In this document: piece by piece, positions 34,733 to 45,048 of the stretch
Position numbering within the stretch: position 1 is the first letter of the stretch
How the letters are laid out: each line of letters begins with the position of its first letter
NCBI RefSeq assembly: GCF_907164905.1
Contig: NZ_CAJRAF010000002.1
Coordinates: 2,976,001-3,040,000, forward strand
Source: Dyadobacter sp. CECT 9275
GTDB taxonomy: Bacteria > Bacteroidota > Bacteroidia > Cytophagales > Spirosomataceae
Direction of reading: 5' to 3'
DNA: 64,000 bases
The notes under the pieces: model-generated
The model's input: the letters and a program-made list of their open reading frames with translations, nothing else
Database searches by the model: none
What the model was told of the DNA's origin: nothing
Made by a program: the position numbers and the translations under genes

Positions 34733-37700
34733 CTAGCGTAAATAAGCCTTGTCTTTACTGGGATCCTGATCCTGCCCCATCAAAAAGGCCATCAGGTCGG
34801 CCATTTCCTGGACGGACAGCAGCTTATCCAAGCCCTGTGGCATCATCGACACGTCGGTTACCTTGGTTTCGATTATATCCTTTCTGGGAATACGAACCGT
34901 GGTGTTCGGGCCCGTTTTGAGCAACACCGCCTCAGGAGACTGTTCCTGAATCACACCTGCATATTCGTTGCTTTTGGTTTTAAACTGATAAGTCTCATAC
35001 TCCCGTACGAAACTTGCATTTGGATAAATAATGGCTTCCAGCAAGTCATGGGCTGAGCGATCCTTTTGAATGGAGGTCAGGTCAGGTCCTAGTTTTCCGC
35101 CTTCCCCACCAATTGTGTGGCACCCCCAGCAGATTGCTTTGCTAAAGAAAAGCTGGCGTCCTTTTTCCAGGTTACCCTTTTTGATCTGGCTTTCCAGCGA
35201 CTGAAGGTATTTCAGCCTGTCGGCCTGTACAAGATTGAGCTTCTGCAGCAATTCTTTCGCCACTGGTTTAACTTCATCAGGATAGTTTTCGAAAATGGCT
35301 TGCAGGCTGGCGCCGGTAAAGCTATCCAGCGTGGTCGAATTCATGAGGGTTGTTGCCAGCGCAAAGCCGATCTGAGCAGAATGCCTGCCTTTAAAAATAC
35401 CAACCAGGCGCGGCAGGATAAAAGCATCTGCCCGGGGCAGGTAATCGGTGGCAACTTTGTATAGCTGATCTTCCGAAAGCTCCGCCTGGGATAGAACCGA
35501 AGCAGACTGCAAACGTACTGGTGCATCATTGTTACCTTCCAAACGGCCGTAAAGATAGGCGAAGTCCTTTTTGGACAACTTAGGTGAGGTTTCCAGCAAA
35601 ATGGCTATCGCTTCCATACGCAGTTCGTCCGTATTTTTATCATTATCAGCAACCTGTTGCAGGATTGTGACAAGCGATTTAATACCCCCAAGCCGCACAA
35701 GTTCCAATGCAGCAGCTTTAACCTCGGTACTTTCACCTGTTAACAGCAGTTGAGCGATCCGATCAACCCATAGCTGAGGTACCGTCTTCGTCAGGCTTGC
35801 CCCCATCACTTGTAACAGAAACAGCTTCTGGTCCTTGGGTGCGTTGGCTACCTGTTCTGAAATAAATTCCTGAATCGCGGGATCTGTTCGCAGTGCAACC
35901 AGTATATCCCGGAAAGAATCTTTTTCACCATCTGTAAGCGCTCCCTTTTTCAAGCGCCTCGCCAGAAAAATCCGGATATCTTTAGACCACTCGGGATGGT
36001 GTGATGCCACCCACAATGCCGTGTGCTGGAGGCCCGCGTTTTTCGCAGACAACAGAGGAATCACCTGGGCAGCACGCAACGGTTTGCCGGGCATCTGATC
36101 AAGGGCAATCATTACCGCTTCTTGTACTTTGGGTGAAGGATCGACCAATCCTTTCTGAAGCTGTTCCGGGCGATTCAGCATAATCAGCGCGTAAATGACC
36201 GCATGACGGACGAAAGGATCCGAAGCCTTGGCCGAAGCCGCAATCAAAGCGGGCACAGCAGCCGGCGCACCAATCTGCCCTAATGCCGTAGCAGCCTGCC
36301 TGACCACAGCAGGTTCATTTTTCTGCACCAGTGCCATCAGCCTGGCAACTGCTTTGGAATCTTTGGCAAGTCCTGCGGAGCGGGACGCGGCAATACGTAC
36401 CTGCAGGTCCGCATCGTTCAGCCCCAAACGCACACCCGCCATAGCCGCTTCTGTTCCAATCCTCGCAAGCGTAAAAACAGCCTTTGTACGTACATCGGCA
36501 ACAGCAGACCTTTGCAGCATAGTTACTAATGGCCCCACTGCCTCATCGCCCCGTTCTACAATCCACTGAACTGCCCGGTCTGCCACATACGGGCGTGCAT
36601 CTGCCAGATATGTCACAAGGCCAGTTACACCCAGCGAAGCCCAGTGAATGCTATTTCCGTATGGGTCTTTGGGTTTTGGCACACCATTTTTTCGTATCCG
36701 GTAAATGGCCCCCTTCAATTCGGGTTTGGAGACTTGCGACAAAGGACAACCTTTGATAAACCAGCCCCCTGTTTCAACAACCAACAGGCTACCGTCTGCA
36801 TCTTCCAGCACATCGGTAGGGTGATAATCTTCCTTATCGGTCCACATGAAAATCTCGTCCTCCGTTCGGAAAGAAGCACCATCCCGGAACAACTTGTGCC
36901 GCAAAATACGATGCGTATTAAATTGAGCGCTAAAAAGATTGCCTTTAAAATCATCCCCGAAAGCATTGCTCCGGTAACGACCCAGACCCGACGGAGCAAC
37001 CCGGGAATATTTGGAAACCACCGGCATTAGCTCGCCTGTGCGCACCAGGCTATCGCGGTCAATGTTCTTATTGGGTTTTGGATAAACACCGCCTTCTGTC
37101 CAGTAGACCAATGCATCCCGCTGCCCGGCTTTGGGGTCAGTAAAATATGTTTCAGTACCTATGGGCTCAGACGCCTCGGTGAAGGTCAGCTCAACCGGAT
37201 TGTTCATACCTCCTGCCGATACCCACTGGAGCTGTGTTCCGTCAGGCTTTACCCGCCAAATCCTGGAGGTTTCACCACGGAGTCGCTTACCTTCCTTAGT
37301 TGTTACGTCAAACCCATTGATGGCGCTCGTGAGATAAAACCAGCCATCCGGTGCCATAAACGGACCGATCAGACTATTGGCGTTGACATTTAATGCCCAG
37401 CCCGACAGCATCACCTCCCTTTTATCACTGACACCATCACCATCCAGATCGGTCAGCTTCAGCAGGTCAGGGGCTGACGATACATACAGGCTACCTTTGT
37501 AAAAATAACCACCCTGGGGGAAACCGACTTTATCGGCAAAAATTGTGCTTTTGTCATACACGCCATCACCGTTTTTATCCTCCAGCAGATTTACTCTGAA
37601 TTTGGGATCGGTCAGCGCGTCCCGCGTCTTGTCGTATACATTGCCGGTGGACTCAAAGAGGAACAACCGGCCTGTTTCATCCGTATAACCAAACATAGGG

Positions 37701-37849
37701 TATGCTACCAGGCTGGAATCGGCAACAACTTCCACTGTATACCCCTCCGGCACATGGATGTTATCGGCAAGCTTTGCCGATCTTCTGATGGAGGACGAGC
37801 TGAGCAGCACCATTGCCAAGCAGGAAAGCACATATCCGCTGAAACGCAT
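34733..37849 (-). CDS. PVC-type multidomain protein: beta-propeller dehydrogenase-like, HEAT repeats, c-type cytochrome
   Basis: Large exported protein, about 1038 residues from ATG 37849, whose N-terminus then forms a signal peptide (GYVLSCLAMVLLSSSS). Domain order: a glucose/sorbosone-dehydrogenase or NHL-like propeller at about 30-390 (VPEGYTVEVVADS, FPQGGYFYKGSLYVSS, FSAQFNTHRILRH); HEAT-like helical repeats at about 420-850 (ALGQIGAPAAVPALIAA); and a cytochrome c domain near 910-1030 with one CxxCH heme site (CWGCH) and the axial-ligand region further on. The family is best known from Planctomycetes and is widespread in Bacteroidota. The electron acceptor and substrate are unknown. Confidence 0.85.
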   Translation of the reverse strand: MRFSGYVLSCLAMVLLSSSSIRRSAKLADNIHVPEGYTVEVVADSSLVAYPMFGYTDETGRLFLFESTGNVYDKTRDALTDPKFRVNLLEDKNGDGVYDKSTIFADKVGFPQGGYFYKGSLYVSSAPDLLKLTDLDGDGVSDKREVMLSGWALNVNANSLIGPFMAPDGWFYLTSAINGFDVTTKEGKRLRGETSRIWRVKPDGTQLQWVSAGGMNNPVELTFTEASEPIGTETYFTDPKAGQRDALVYWTEGGVYPKPNKNIDRDSLVRTGELMPVVSKYSRVAPSGLGRYRSNAFGDDFKGNLFSAQFNTHRILRHKLFRDGASFRTEDEIFMWTDKEDYHPTDVLEDADGSLLVVETGGWFIKGCPLSQVSKPELKGAIYRIRKNGVPKPKDPYGNSIHWASLGVTGLVTYLADARPYVADRAVQWIVERGDEAVGPLVTMLQRSAVADVRTKAVFTLARIGTEAAMAGVRLGLNDADLQVRIAASRSAGLAKDSKAVARLMALVQKNEPAVVRQAATALGQIGAPAAVPALIAASAKASDPFVRHAVIYALIMLNRPEQLQKGLVDPSPKVQEAVMIALDQMPGKPLRAAQVIPLLSAKNAGLQHTALWVASHHPEWSKDIRIFLARRLKKGALTDGEKDSFRDILVALRTDPAIQEFISEQVANAPKDQKLFLLQVMGASLTKTVPQLWVDRIAQLLLTGESTEVKAAALELVRLGGIKSLVTILQQVADNDKNTDELRMEAIAILLETSPKLSKKDFAYLYGRLEGNNDAPVRLQSASVLSQAELSEDQLYKVATDYLPRADAFILPRLVGIFKGRHSAQIGFALATTLMNSTTLDSFTGASLQAIFENYPDEVKPVAKELLQKLNLVQADRLKYLQSLESQIKKGNLEKGRQLFFSKAICWGCHTIGGEGGKLGPDLTSIQKDRSAHDLLEAIIYPNASFVREYETYQFKTKSNEYAGVIQEQSPEAVLLKTGPNTTVRIPRKDIIETKVTDVSMMPQGLDKLLSVQEMADLMAFLMGQDQDPSKDKAYLR

Positions 37850-37940
37850 ATAGGAATTTATCTTTATAGACCTGAAATTAGCCACTCTGCCATTTTTTTT
37901 CATTCCTCGGTATTGTTAGATTTAGTATGAGTTATTGGTT

Positions 37941-39731
37941 TCAGTATCCCGGATTTTGGATCAATAATTTGTTTTTGTTGATCTCGTCCCGCATAATCGG
38001 GAAGAAGTAAGCTTTGTCATTCCAGGCACTTTTTTGAACCACGATCGGCTTGATCGTCGGAATGGTGGCAGTGGTTTTGTCTGGATTGAGCTTGTAGACA
38101 ATATTGACACCGGTAAAAGCAACGTAGGATTCAGGAGCGATGAGCCACCTTCTGACATCATAAAATCGGTGATCTTCGATAGCCAGCTCAATGCGTCGCT
38201 CATTCCGATAGCGTGCTTTAAGCGCCGCACCTGACTCGGTGACAGCAGGCATAGCAGCCCTTTTCCGGATCATATTAATATATTTCCTGGCCTCTTCGTC
38301 CTGGTTTAGCTCTATGCAGGCCTCTGCATAATTCAGAAGCACTTCTCCGAAACGGATGTAGCGTAACGGTACCCCCTGCCCCGAATATTGCCCATCAATG
38401 GCAGGATCGATCAGCTTCCGCAGGTAATAACCTGTGTATCCCGCATTGAAGTTTTCAATAGGGCTGTTTCGGGTATCCAAACCTGGGACAATAACGACCG
38501 CGCCTTTCGCTGCATCCCATTTTTCCCATGAGCCGGTCTGTATTACCCCTTCCGGTTCCAGTGGCAAAACGTCCGGGGGGCGGGGTTTCCATGTGGCACC
38601 ATTGTACAATATATCGGCATAAAAGCGCGGATCCCGATTTAAGTAAGGCTGAGCAGCGTGGGCTGGATTGGTCCAACTGAACCTGGTACCGTCGGCCATT
38701 TCAAAGTCGTCTACCAGCTCACCAGACGGGGTATCTTCACCATAAAGGTGGTAGCCATTTGGTCCTGCTACCTGGGACAGATTGTTCTGTCTTGTTTCCG
38801 GCCTAAAAAACCTGACAAAAATATCTTCCTCCGTTTGTTTGACGATAAACATATTCGTCAGGTTCTGGATGGCGTCTTCTTTGGAAGATGGCAAAGGTTT
38901 GTAGAGGCCATAAGCTCCCAAGTCAATCACTGCCTTTGCTGCATCTTTGGCTGCCTGCCACCTGGCGTTTTGATTTCCGTCCACATACCCCAAAAGTTCA
39001 GGATTTGTAAAACCTGCCGCCACAGGTTTGTTGTGCAGATAACTAGCCGCATACAACAACACCCGAGCCTTCAGCGCCAATGCCGCCCCCTTGGTAACCC
39101 TGCCCAGATCGTCGCCAGACTGTACCATAGGCAAAAGTGAGGCTGCCTTATCCAGATCACCGACAATGAACTGGATGCATTCTGCATACGTGCTTCGTTT
39201 GATCTCCAGATCATCGCTCAGCCCATACACTTTGGTCACAATGGGAACACCTCCGTATAAGCTCACAAGTTGCTGGTAGAAATATGCCCGCAAAAAATAC
39301 ACTTCTCCGCTCATGCGGTCCTTTAGTGCTTTATCGGCAGCAAAAGCTGCATCAAGCTGTTGCTGTGCGTCCTTTTCAAGAAAGAGATTGCAGTAGCGTA
39401 CGCTTTTGTAAAGCTTTGTCCATTCTTCATGGTTCCAACCGGCTAGGTTGTCGGAAGTCAGCAAGCTATTATTAAATTCGAAAAAGCTGTACCATTGGTC
39501 ATGCATTTCATCTACGAACTGTCCTTTGAGAATACCGTCACCACCATTAAAAGAATTGTCAACGCTTAAATAAATGCTGTTTATAAATGCCTCGATCAGC
39601 GCCGGATCATTCCAGGTGTCAATTTCAGTAAATTCGCTTAATGGTTTGGTTTCTAGCAGATCGTCCTGGCATGACACCAGCAGGAATAACAGCAGAAAAA
39701 CGAGTTTGTGGAAATTTCTAATTGTGTTCAT
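37941..39731 (-). CDS. SusD/RagB family nutrient-binding outer-membrane lipoprotein
   Basis: Surface lipoprotein partner of SusC, 596 residues from ATG 39731. The signal peptide with lipobox LLVSC places the lipidated Cys near residue 21. TPR-like helices follow (FLRAYFYQQLVSLYGGVPIV is a classic SusD stretch), and the C-terminal RagB part contains IRFGEVLLNYAEACIEL and DHRFYDVRRWL. It captures the ligand and closes over the SusC barrel. It lies 4 bp downstream of susC. Specificity cannot be predicted; no glycoside hydrolase is linked. Confidence 0.95.
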   Translation of the reverse strand: MNTIRNFHKLVFLLLFLLVSCQDDLLETKPLSEFTEIDTWNDPALIEAFINSIYLSVDNSFNGGDGILKGQFVDEMHDQWYSFFEFNNSLLTSDNLAGWNHEEWTKLYKSVRYCNLFLEKDAQQQLDAAFAADKALKDRMSGEVYFLRAYFYQQLVSLYGGVPIVTKVYGLSDDLEIKRSTYAECIQFIVGDLDKAASLLPMVQSGDDLGRVTKGAALALKARVLLYAASYLHNKPVAAGFTNPELLGYVDGNQNARWQAAKDAAKAVIDLGAYGLYKPLPSSKEDAIQNLTNMFIVKQTEEDIFVRFFRPETRQNNLSQVAGPNGYHLYGEDTPSGELVDDFEMADGTRFSWTNPAHAAQPYLNRDPRFYADILYNGATWKPRPPDVLPLEPEGVIQTGSWEKWDAAKGAVVIVPGLDTRNSPIENFNAGYTGYYLRKLIDPAIDGQYSGQGVPLRYIRFGEVLLNYAEACIELNQDEEARKYINMIRKRAAMPAVTESGAALKARYRNERRIELAIEDHRFYDVRRWLIAPESYVAFTGVNIVYKLNPDKTTATIPTIKPIVVQKSAWNDKAYFFPIMRDEINKNKLLIQNPGY

Positions 39732-39735
39732 ATAG

Positions 39736-42700
39736 CTAGAAATTAATATCAATACCCAGATTGAAAAGTTTGTTGGATGGATACGAGAAGCCGGTGGTCT
39801 CAGGATCAAAGCTCTTGAGCTTGTCGATGGTCAGCAGGTTGGCGCCACTAGCGTAAATACGCATGCTGGCCAACCCCAGTTTGCGGGTAATCAGGGGCGA
39901 AACCTGATAACCGATCACCACGTTTTTAAGCCTGACGTAGTCGTTATTCCGAACCCAATAGGTATTGTTGATTTTGGCCCAATATTCCTCTGTGGTGCTC
40001 CATGTCCTCGGTTTACTGGCATCAGGGTTCTCCGCTGTCCACCGTCCGTCGGCATCCTCTGCCAGAAAGTTGCCAAAGTTGCCCGAGTTTGTAAAATAGG
40101 GCCTTGCCGCACCCGCAGCACCCTGGAAAAGAATATCAGCATAAAATGCTTTGTAGCGCAAATTCAAGCTCAGTCCACCGGTGAAAGTCGGGAGGTCAGT
40201 CTTATCACTTCTGACCATATCCTGCCCGTTGATCTCTCCGTCTCCGTTGACATCTTTAAAGATAATGTCTCCCGCTCTTGCATTGGCCCAGTGCGGATAG
40301 TTGTCCACCGCAGCCTGGTCTTTAAAAATGCCAATGGCCTGATAGTACAAAGCAGAGTTCATCGGATGCCCGGTAGATCGCTGGTATTCGGGCACACCTG
40401 GGGTTTCGTCCCAGAAGTGTATCCTATTTTTCTGATGACTCCCGTTGAGGGATATTCCATATTCAAAATCTCCTGCTTTTTGGTTATAACCCAGCTCAAA
40501 CTCAAAACCCTGGTTGATTACCTCCCCTATATTTTCACGGGGAAGGGTGAGCCCCGAGCTGGTTGGCACAGATGCATTTCTGTACCATAAAATATTATTG
40601 CGAAAATTGTAAAAATAGTCAGCCGAAAACCTAAATGCCCCATTCAGCAGTTCCCCTTCCACACCCACGTTTGACTGATTGGCAACCTCCCAGGTTACAT
40701 TGGGATTGGCTATGCGGAGTTCAGGCAGTGTTTTATTTTCTACATCTTCATTGAAAACATAATTTGTTCCGAAACCATAGCTGGACAGATACTGATAAGG
40801 TGTAATACGGTCATTGCCCAGTTTGCCCCACGATCCCCGCACTTTCAGGTAGTTGATCAGCTTGATCTTTTCCTTCCAGAATTTTTCCTCGCTCACTTGC
40901 CAGCCCAGGGAAAGGCCGGGGAAAAAGCCATATCGCTTTGATTCGGGAAAAATGTAGGATCCATCATATCGGAACACGAATTCGGCCAGATATCTTCCAT
41001 GAAAGTTGTAATTGACACGCCCAAAATAATTTTTCCTTGCGCTTTCCGATGCCGATCCGCTGTTGTTTTTTTCCTGGTCGCCGCCGGCATAAAGCTGATC
41101 CACCGACGCAGTGATGAAGTAGCGTCGGTATGCAGCAAAGGTTGACGTATCACCTTCCATTCTCTCAACACCCGCCAGTATATTGATGTGATGCGCGCTG
41201 CCGATCTGCTTTTCGTAATTGAGTAGTGCGTTAAGCGTTGAACGGTTCGTATTCATGGTGTTCTGCGTAAGTCTGGGCTCCGAATATCCGCGCTGCCCTC
41301 TCACCAAAACGGGCTGGTTTTGGGCATCGACGGTCTGTCCATCCCATGTATAGAGATACCAGGGTGTCTGCCAGACTTTCCCATTAATGAAAGTTTTATC
41401 AAATGAGACATTCGTTGTCAGCGACAATCCCTTTATCCATGGATTGGTAATGTTCAACCGTACATTACTCTGCATGATATACGACTTTGACTTGTTATAT
41501 CCCGTGTCATCTGTGACCAGTACCACTGGATTTTCCCCTCGCTCAATGTCGGGCCCTGGAAGACCGTTGGGCCAGTAGGCAATCATGGTAGGCTTGCTCT
41601 TAAAAAGCGTATTAAAAATAGTACCTACAGAAGCGCTGGGATAATTTCTATCCTCCTGCCTGCCTGCCAGGTCCACGCCTAAACTCACATAGTTACTGAG
41701 CTTGCCGTCAAGGTTAACGCGGAAATCTGCCTGTGAATAATTCGTTGCGGAATGCCTGTAAATGGCATCCTGGTACTTATACCCTGCCGATACAAAATAT
41801 CGGATACTTTCTGAGCCTCCCCTTACGGACACATTGGCAATACGCTGCTGCGAAGAGGGCTTAAAAACACTCTTGAACCAGTCGGTATTCGGGTATCGGA
41901 GCGGGTCGGAACCATCACGGAATTTCTGAAGTTCGTCGGCCGTATAAATGGGTTGCCGGTCGCGGTACAGGCTGATTTCATTCAGCATCTGGCCATAGGT
42001 GGCGGCATCGGCAGTCTTCGGAATGACGGTTGGTTTACTCCAAGCCTGGTTGAATGTTACATTTACCTTGGGTTTTCCATCTACACCCCGTTTGGTAGTG
42101 ATCAGGATAACGCCGTTAGCCGCTTGCGCGCCATAAATAGCTGCGGAAGCATCCTTCAAAATTGTAAGACTCTCAATATCAGTTGGATTAAGCCCCTCCA
42201 TGGTACGGTTGGCAATACCGTCAATGACAATGAGCGGTGAATTGTTACCTAAGGTATTTGAGCCCCTGATCCGTAAAGTGGTACCATCATTGCCTGGCTC
42301 TCCTGAACGTGTTACAGCAACAAGGCCCGGAAGACGCCCGGCCAGGGAATTGGTAATATTCAGTGCAGGAACCTGCTGAAGCGTTTTTCCCTCAACCGAG
42401 CTGATGGAACCTGTAATAGTTGCCTTCTTCTGCGTTCCGTAGCCCACCACAACTACTTCTTGTAATGCCTTGGTGTCGGCCTTTAAAATGACTTCGAGCA
42501 TCCCCCTGTTGCCAGGTATTATTTCCTGGCTCTGATAACCTACAAAACTGAATATGAGCACACTGGACTCATCCGTTATGGCTATCTGAAAATTCCCATC
42601 CGTGTTGGTCGTTGTTCCCTGAGTCGAACCTTTCAGGACCACACTGACGCCAGGCAAAGGTTCGCCATTTTCATCTGTCACTTTCCCACTCACCGGTGGT

Positions 42701-43131
42701 CGAAGTACGGGGATCTCCTGAACGGGTGGCAGCCTGTCTCTCAGAATGATCGTTTTCCCCTCCTGACGAAAATCGAAACGGGTATTAGCCAGTATCAATT
42801 CCAAAGTTTTGTGAATAGTTCTGGTCTCTCTTTTTAAACTGATACCTCTATACGGCGCTATTTTGGGAGAGAGATAAAAAATATTATAGCCTGATTCGCT
42901 CTGAAGTTTTTCAAGAGCTTCCTTGAGCGAAACGTTTTTAAGTTCGATTGTAACATGGCTCTGCCTGATGTCCTGCGCGTCGCTGACATTCGCCCACAGG
43001 AGCTGGGCAGTAACCAGAATAATGGTGCAACAATAAAAGCTGATTTTCATAAGATGGAGAAAACTAGCCCGTACCCTGACCTGCCAGGAAATAGGGAATA
43101 CCCAGCTCGCAAAAGCTAAAATTTTTTGCAT
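39736..43131 (-). CDS. SusC/RagA TonB-dependent outer-membrane transporter with STN signalling domain
   Basis: About 1131 residues from ATG 43131 (MQKILAFASWVFP). The domain order is: leader, STN secretin/TonB short N-terminal domain at about 70-140 (VTIELKNVSLKEALEKL), CarboxypepD_reg-like domain at about 150-230 (VSGKVTDENGEPLPGVSVV), plug at about 240-370 with the SusC signature IESLTILKDASAAIYG, then NGVILITTKRG, and a C-terminal 22-strand barrel. An STN domain is diagnostic of receptors that signal to a FecR/ECF sigma pair, and those genes lie immediately upstream. Several other ATGs are available near the N-terminus. Confidence 0.95.
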   Translation of the reverse strand: MQKILAFASWVFPISWQVRVRASFLHLMKISFYCCTIILVTAQLLWANVSDAQDIRQSHVTIELKNVSLKEALEKLQSESGYNIFYLSPKIAPYRGISLKRETRTIHKTLELILANTRFDFRQEGKTIILRDRLPPVQEIPVLRPPVSGKVTDENGEPLPGVSVVLKGSTQGTTTNTDGNFQIAITDESSVLIFSFVGYQSQEIIPGNRGMLEVILKADTKALQEVVVVGYGTQKKATITGSISSVEGKTLQQVPALNITNSLAGRLPGLVAVTRSGEPGNDGTTLRIRGSNTLGNNSPLIVIDGIANRTMEGLNPTDIESLTILKDASAAIYGAQAANGVILITTKRGVDGKPKVNVTFNQAWSKPTVIPKTADAATYGQMLNEISLYRDRQPIYTADELQKFRDGSDPLRYPNTDWFKSVFKPSSQQRIANVSVRGGSESIRYFVSAGYKYQDAIYRHSATNYSQADFRVNLDGKLSNYVSLGVDLAGRQEDRNYPSASVGTIFNTLFKSKPTMIAYWPNGLPGPDIERGENPVVLVTDDTGYNKSKSYIMQSNVRLNITNPWIKGLSLTTNVSFDKTFINGKVWQTPWYLYTWDGQTVDAQNQPVLVRGQRGYSEPRLTQNTMNTNRSTLNALLNYEKQIGSAHHINILAGVERMEGDTSTFAAYRRYFITASVDQLYAGGDQEKNNSGSASESARKNYFGRVNYNFHGRYLAEFVFRYDGSYIFPESKRYGFFPGLSLGWQVSEEKFWKEKIKLINYLKVRGSWGKLGNDRITPYQYLSSYGFGTNYVFNEDVENKTLPELRIANPNVTWEVANQSNVGVEGELLNGAFRFSADYFYNFRNNILWYRNASVPTSSGLTLPRENIGEVINQGFEFELGYNQKAGDFEYGISLNGSHQKNRIHFWDETPGVPEYQRSTGHPMNSALYYQAIGIFKDQAAVDNYPHWANARAGDIIFKDVNGDGEINGQDMVRSDKTDLPTFTGGLSLNLRYKAFYADILFQGAAGAARPYFTNSGNFGNFLAEDADGRWTAENPDASKPRTWSTTEEYWAKINNTYWVRNNDYVRLKNVVIGYQVSPLITRKLGLASMRIYASGANLLTIDKLKSFDPETTGFSYPSNKLFNLGIDINF

Positions 43132-43282
43132 ACTTTTGTTATGTTTAAAAAGTTGGTTTTGATTTTTTGAACAAGAACTCCTCATCGCTGTCCAAGGCCG
43201 GGGAGTTTTTTTGTTTCAAAATGGCTGCATCACGGCGCCCTGCCGCAATTTTGGTTGTCAAAGGTCATATTGTTCGGTAGTG

Positions 43283-44275
43283 TTAGTGGCATTTTTCTCC
43301 GTCAATCAGCAACTCATCGCCGTTGAAAGTATATGTGGTATTGCTTGTGGCCGACAAAATCCTGAATACTTCCTCAATGGTCTCTGTACCGGAAAAACGC
43401 CCGGTGATGGTGCATTGCTTCAGCAATGGATTTTTGAACCCTATTTTAACGCCATAGCGCTTTCCAAGCTGTTCGGCCAATTCACCAAAAGGTCGTGCAT
43501 CAAAAGTCATGTCGGTCTGCGCCCAGGCAACTGTCTTGTTGGCTTCCACGATTTTAGCACCGGAAAGCTGTGTATCCGTATTAAAAACAATCTGTTTATT
43601 TTCAGTCAGGATAGCCAGGAGTTTTTGATCATTTTCAACCTTTACCTTCCCGCGGTTGACCGTAACCACAACTTCCTTCTGCCCCTCCCATGCCTGAATA
43701 TTGAATGCAGTACCCAGAACAGTGGTTTTTACATTTCCCGTTTTGATCACAAAAGGCTTATCCCCCCCTTCACCCGATGCGAGATGCACCACATCGAAAT
43801 AGGCCTCACCCGACAAAGTCACTTCGCGCCTGTTTAAATTAAAATCTTTGCTATAAGTCAGCGTGCTTTTCCCATGAAGCAAAACCGTACTGCCATCCGG
43901 CAGTGTGATGAAACGGTTGGCATTGTTTGCCTGCCCCGCTGCCACCGCTACCGATTGATCTTTCGAACTGAAATTCCCTCGTAAAAAATAAAGCCCGCCC
44001 ATGAGGGCAGTAAGGCCGATAAAAACAGCAGCTGCTTTGAAATACCATGCTGAGAGAAAAGTTACGGGAGTCTTTTCTTTTGCCTCCAGCCGTTGCCAAA
44101 TACGATTTTTCATCCTGTTTTCCAGTGATGAAAGATATTCTTTGTCCAACTGGCCGGTTACATCAGGTTCGTCCTGAAAAAGCTGGTAATAGTATTCCAC
44201 CGCCCGGGTTTCCTCCGCAGTGGCAGCCCCCGAAAGGTACTTATTCACCAGAATCCTGAATTCCTCTTTGTTCAT
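43283..44275 (-). CDS. FecR family anti-sigma factor
   Basis: A 330-residue inner-membrane regulator. The cytoplasmic N-terminal part has the helical anti-sigma segment (FRILVNKYLSGAATAEE). A single transmembrane helix near 85-105 (WYFKAAAVFIGLTALMGGLYF, in part AAAVFIGLTALMGGLYF) is followed by the periplasmic FecR domain (FITLPDGSTVLLHGKSTLTY, GEAYFDV, TTVLGTAFNI) and a C-terminal DUF4974 domain (FDARPFGELAEQLGKRYGV). The periplasmic part would read the STN domain of the SusC receptor and control the ECF sigma factor upstream. Confidence 0.94.
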   Translation of the reverse strand: MNKEEFRILVNKYLSGAATAEETRAVEYYYQLFQDEPDVTGQLDKEYLSSLENRMKNRIWQRLEAKEKTPVTFLSAWYFKAAAVFIGLTALMGGLYFLRGNFSSKDQSVAVAAGQANNANRFITLPDGSTVLLHGKSTLTYSKDFNLNRREVTLSGEAYFDVVHLASGEGGDKPFVIKTGNVKTTVLGTAFNIQAWEGQKEVVVTVNRGKVKVENDQKLLAILTENKQIVFNTDTQLSGAKIVEANKTVAWAQTDMTFDARPFGELAEQLGKRYGVKIGFKNPLLKQCTITGRFSGTETIEEVFRILSATSNTTYTFNGDELLIDGEKCH

Positions 44276-44475
44276 ATCAGCCCCGAATTACATGCTTTAA
44301 TTATACAGTATATAAATCCGGGAAAATCTCCTATCCGACCAGTCATTTTTTTATTTTTCAAACGCGGCTGGTACTGTCCATCCAGCAAATAGCAGGATAA
44401 ACGTACGATTTAACCCAACGTCATTCGCCTGAAACAGGAGCTATACCGGAAATACCCGGGGGGCTGAGGTACCCG

Positions 44476-45048
44476 TTATTGAAAGAGGAAAATCAGGAAA
44501 ACCGTCAATAATTTTGAGATCGAAGATCTCAAGCTGCTTTGCGACCCATTAAGCTGATTCTGAACCGTTTTCTGGGAGATTTTAAGTTCTTCGCTGATTT
44601 CGCGGGTGGACATTTGCTCCAGATAACGCAACCGGAAGATCTCACGGCGCTTCTCAGGCTGATGGCTTAACCACAACTGTACCGCAGCAATCAGATCCTT
44701 TTCAAAACAGCCTGAATCCGCACCTTCCGGGCATTGAATGTAATCCAACGGTTCTTCAAAGTAGGGCAGTTTCTTGTTTTTATTGTAAATCATAAAAACC
44801 TGATAACGGACCGCTGTCATTAGATATGATTGCAGGTGACCGATTTCCTTGCGGTCCCTTGACGCCCAAAGGTCAATAAAAATATCCTGAACAACTTCTT
44901 CACTAAGCTCGGAATCATGCAACCTTCTGAACGCTTCGTTGTAGAGCCTTTTCCAGTACCTGTTGTAAATTTCGTCAAATGCCGCCTCTGAACCTTGCAA
45001 AAGCAAGGAATTCAACTCATCATCGGAGAAGTTCAGGTAGGGCCGCAT
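44476..45048 (-). CDS. ECF-type RNA polymerase sigma-70 factor
   Basis: A 190-residue extracytoplasmic-function sigma factor of the Bacteroidota FecI-like group. Region 2 (AFDEIYNRYWKRLYNEAFR, LSEEVVQDIFIDLWASR) binds core enzyme and the -10 region. Region 4 (KRREIFRLRYLEQMSTREIS, then EELKISQKTVQNQL) binds the -35 region. It heads the sigma-FecR-SusC-SusD locus and is transcribed in the same direction, with 200 bp before fecR. It probably drives the susC transcript when the ligand is bound. Confidence 0.94.
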   Translation of the reverse strand: MRPYLNFSDDELNSLLLQGSEAAFDEIYNRYWKRLYNEAFRRLHDSELSEEVVQDIFIDLWASRDRKEIGHLQSYLMTAVRYQVFMIYNKNKKLPYFEEPLDYIQCPEGADSGCFEKDLIAAVQLWLSHQPEKRREIFRLRYLEQMSTREISEELKISQKTVQNQLNGSQSSLRSSISKLLTVFLIFLFQ

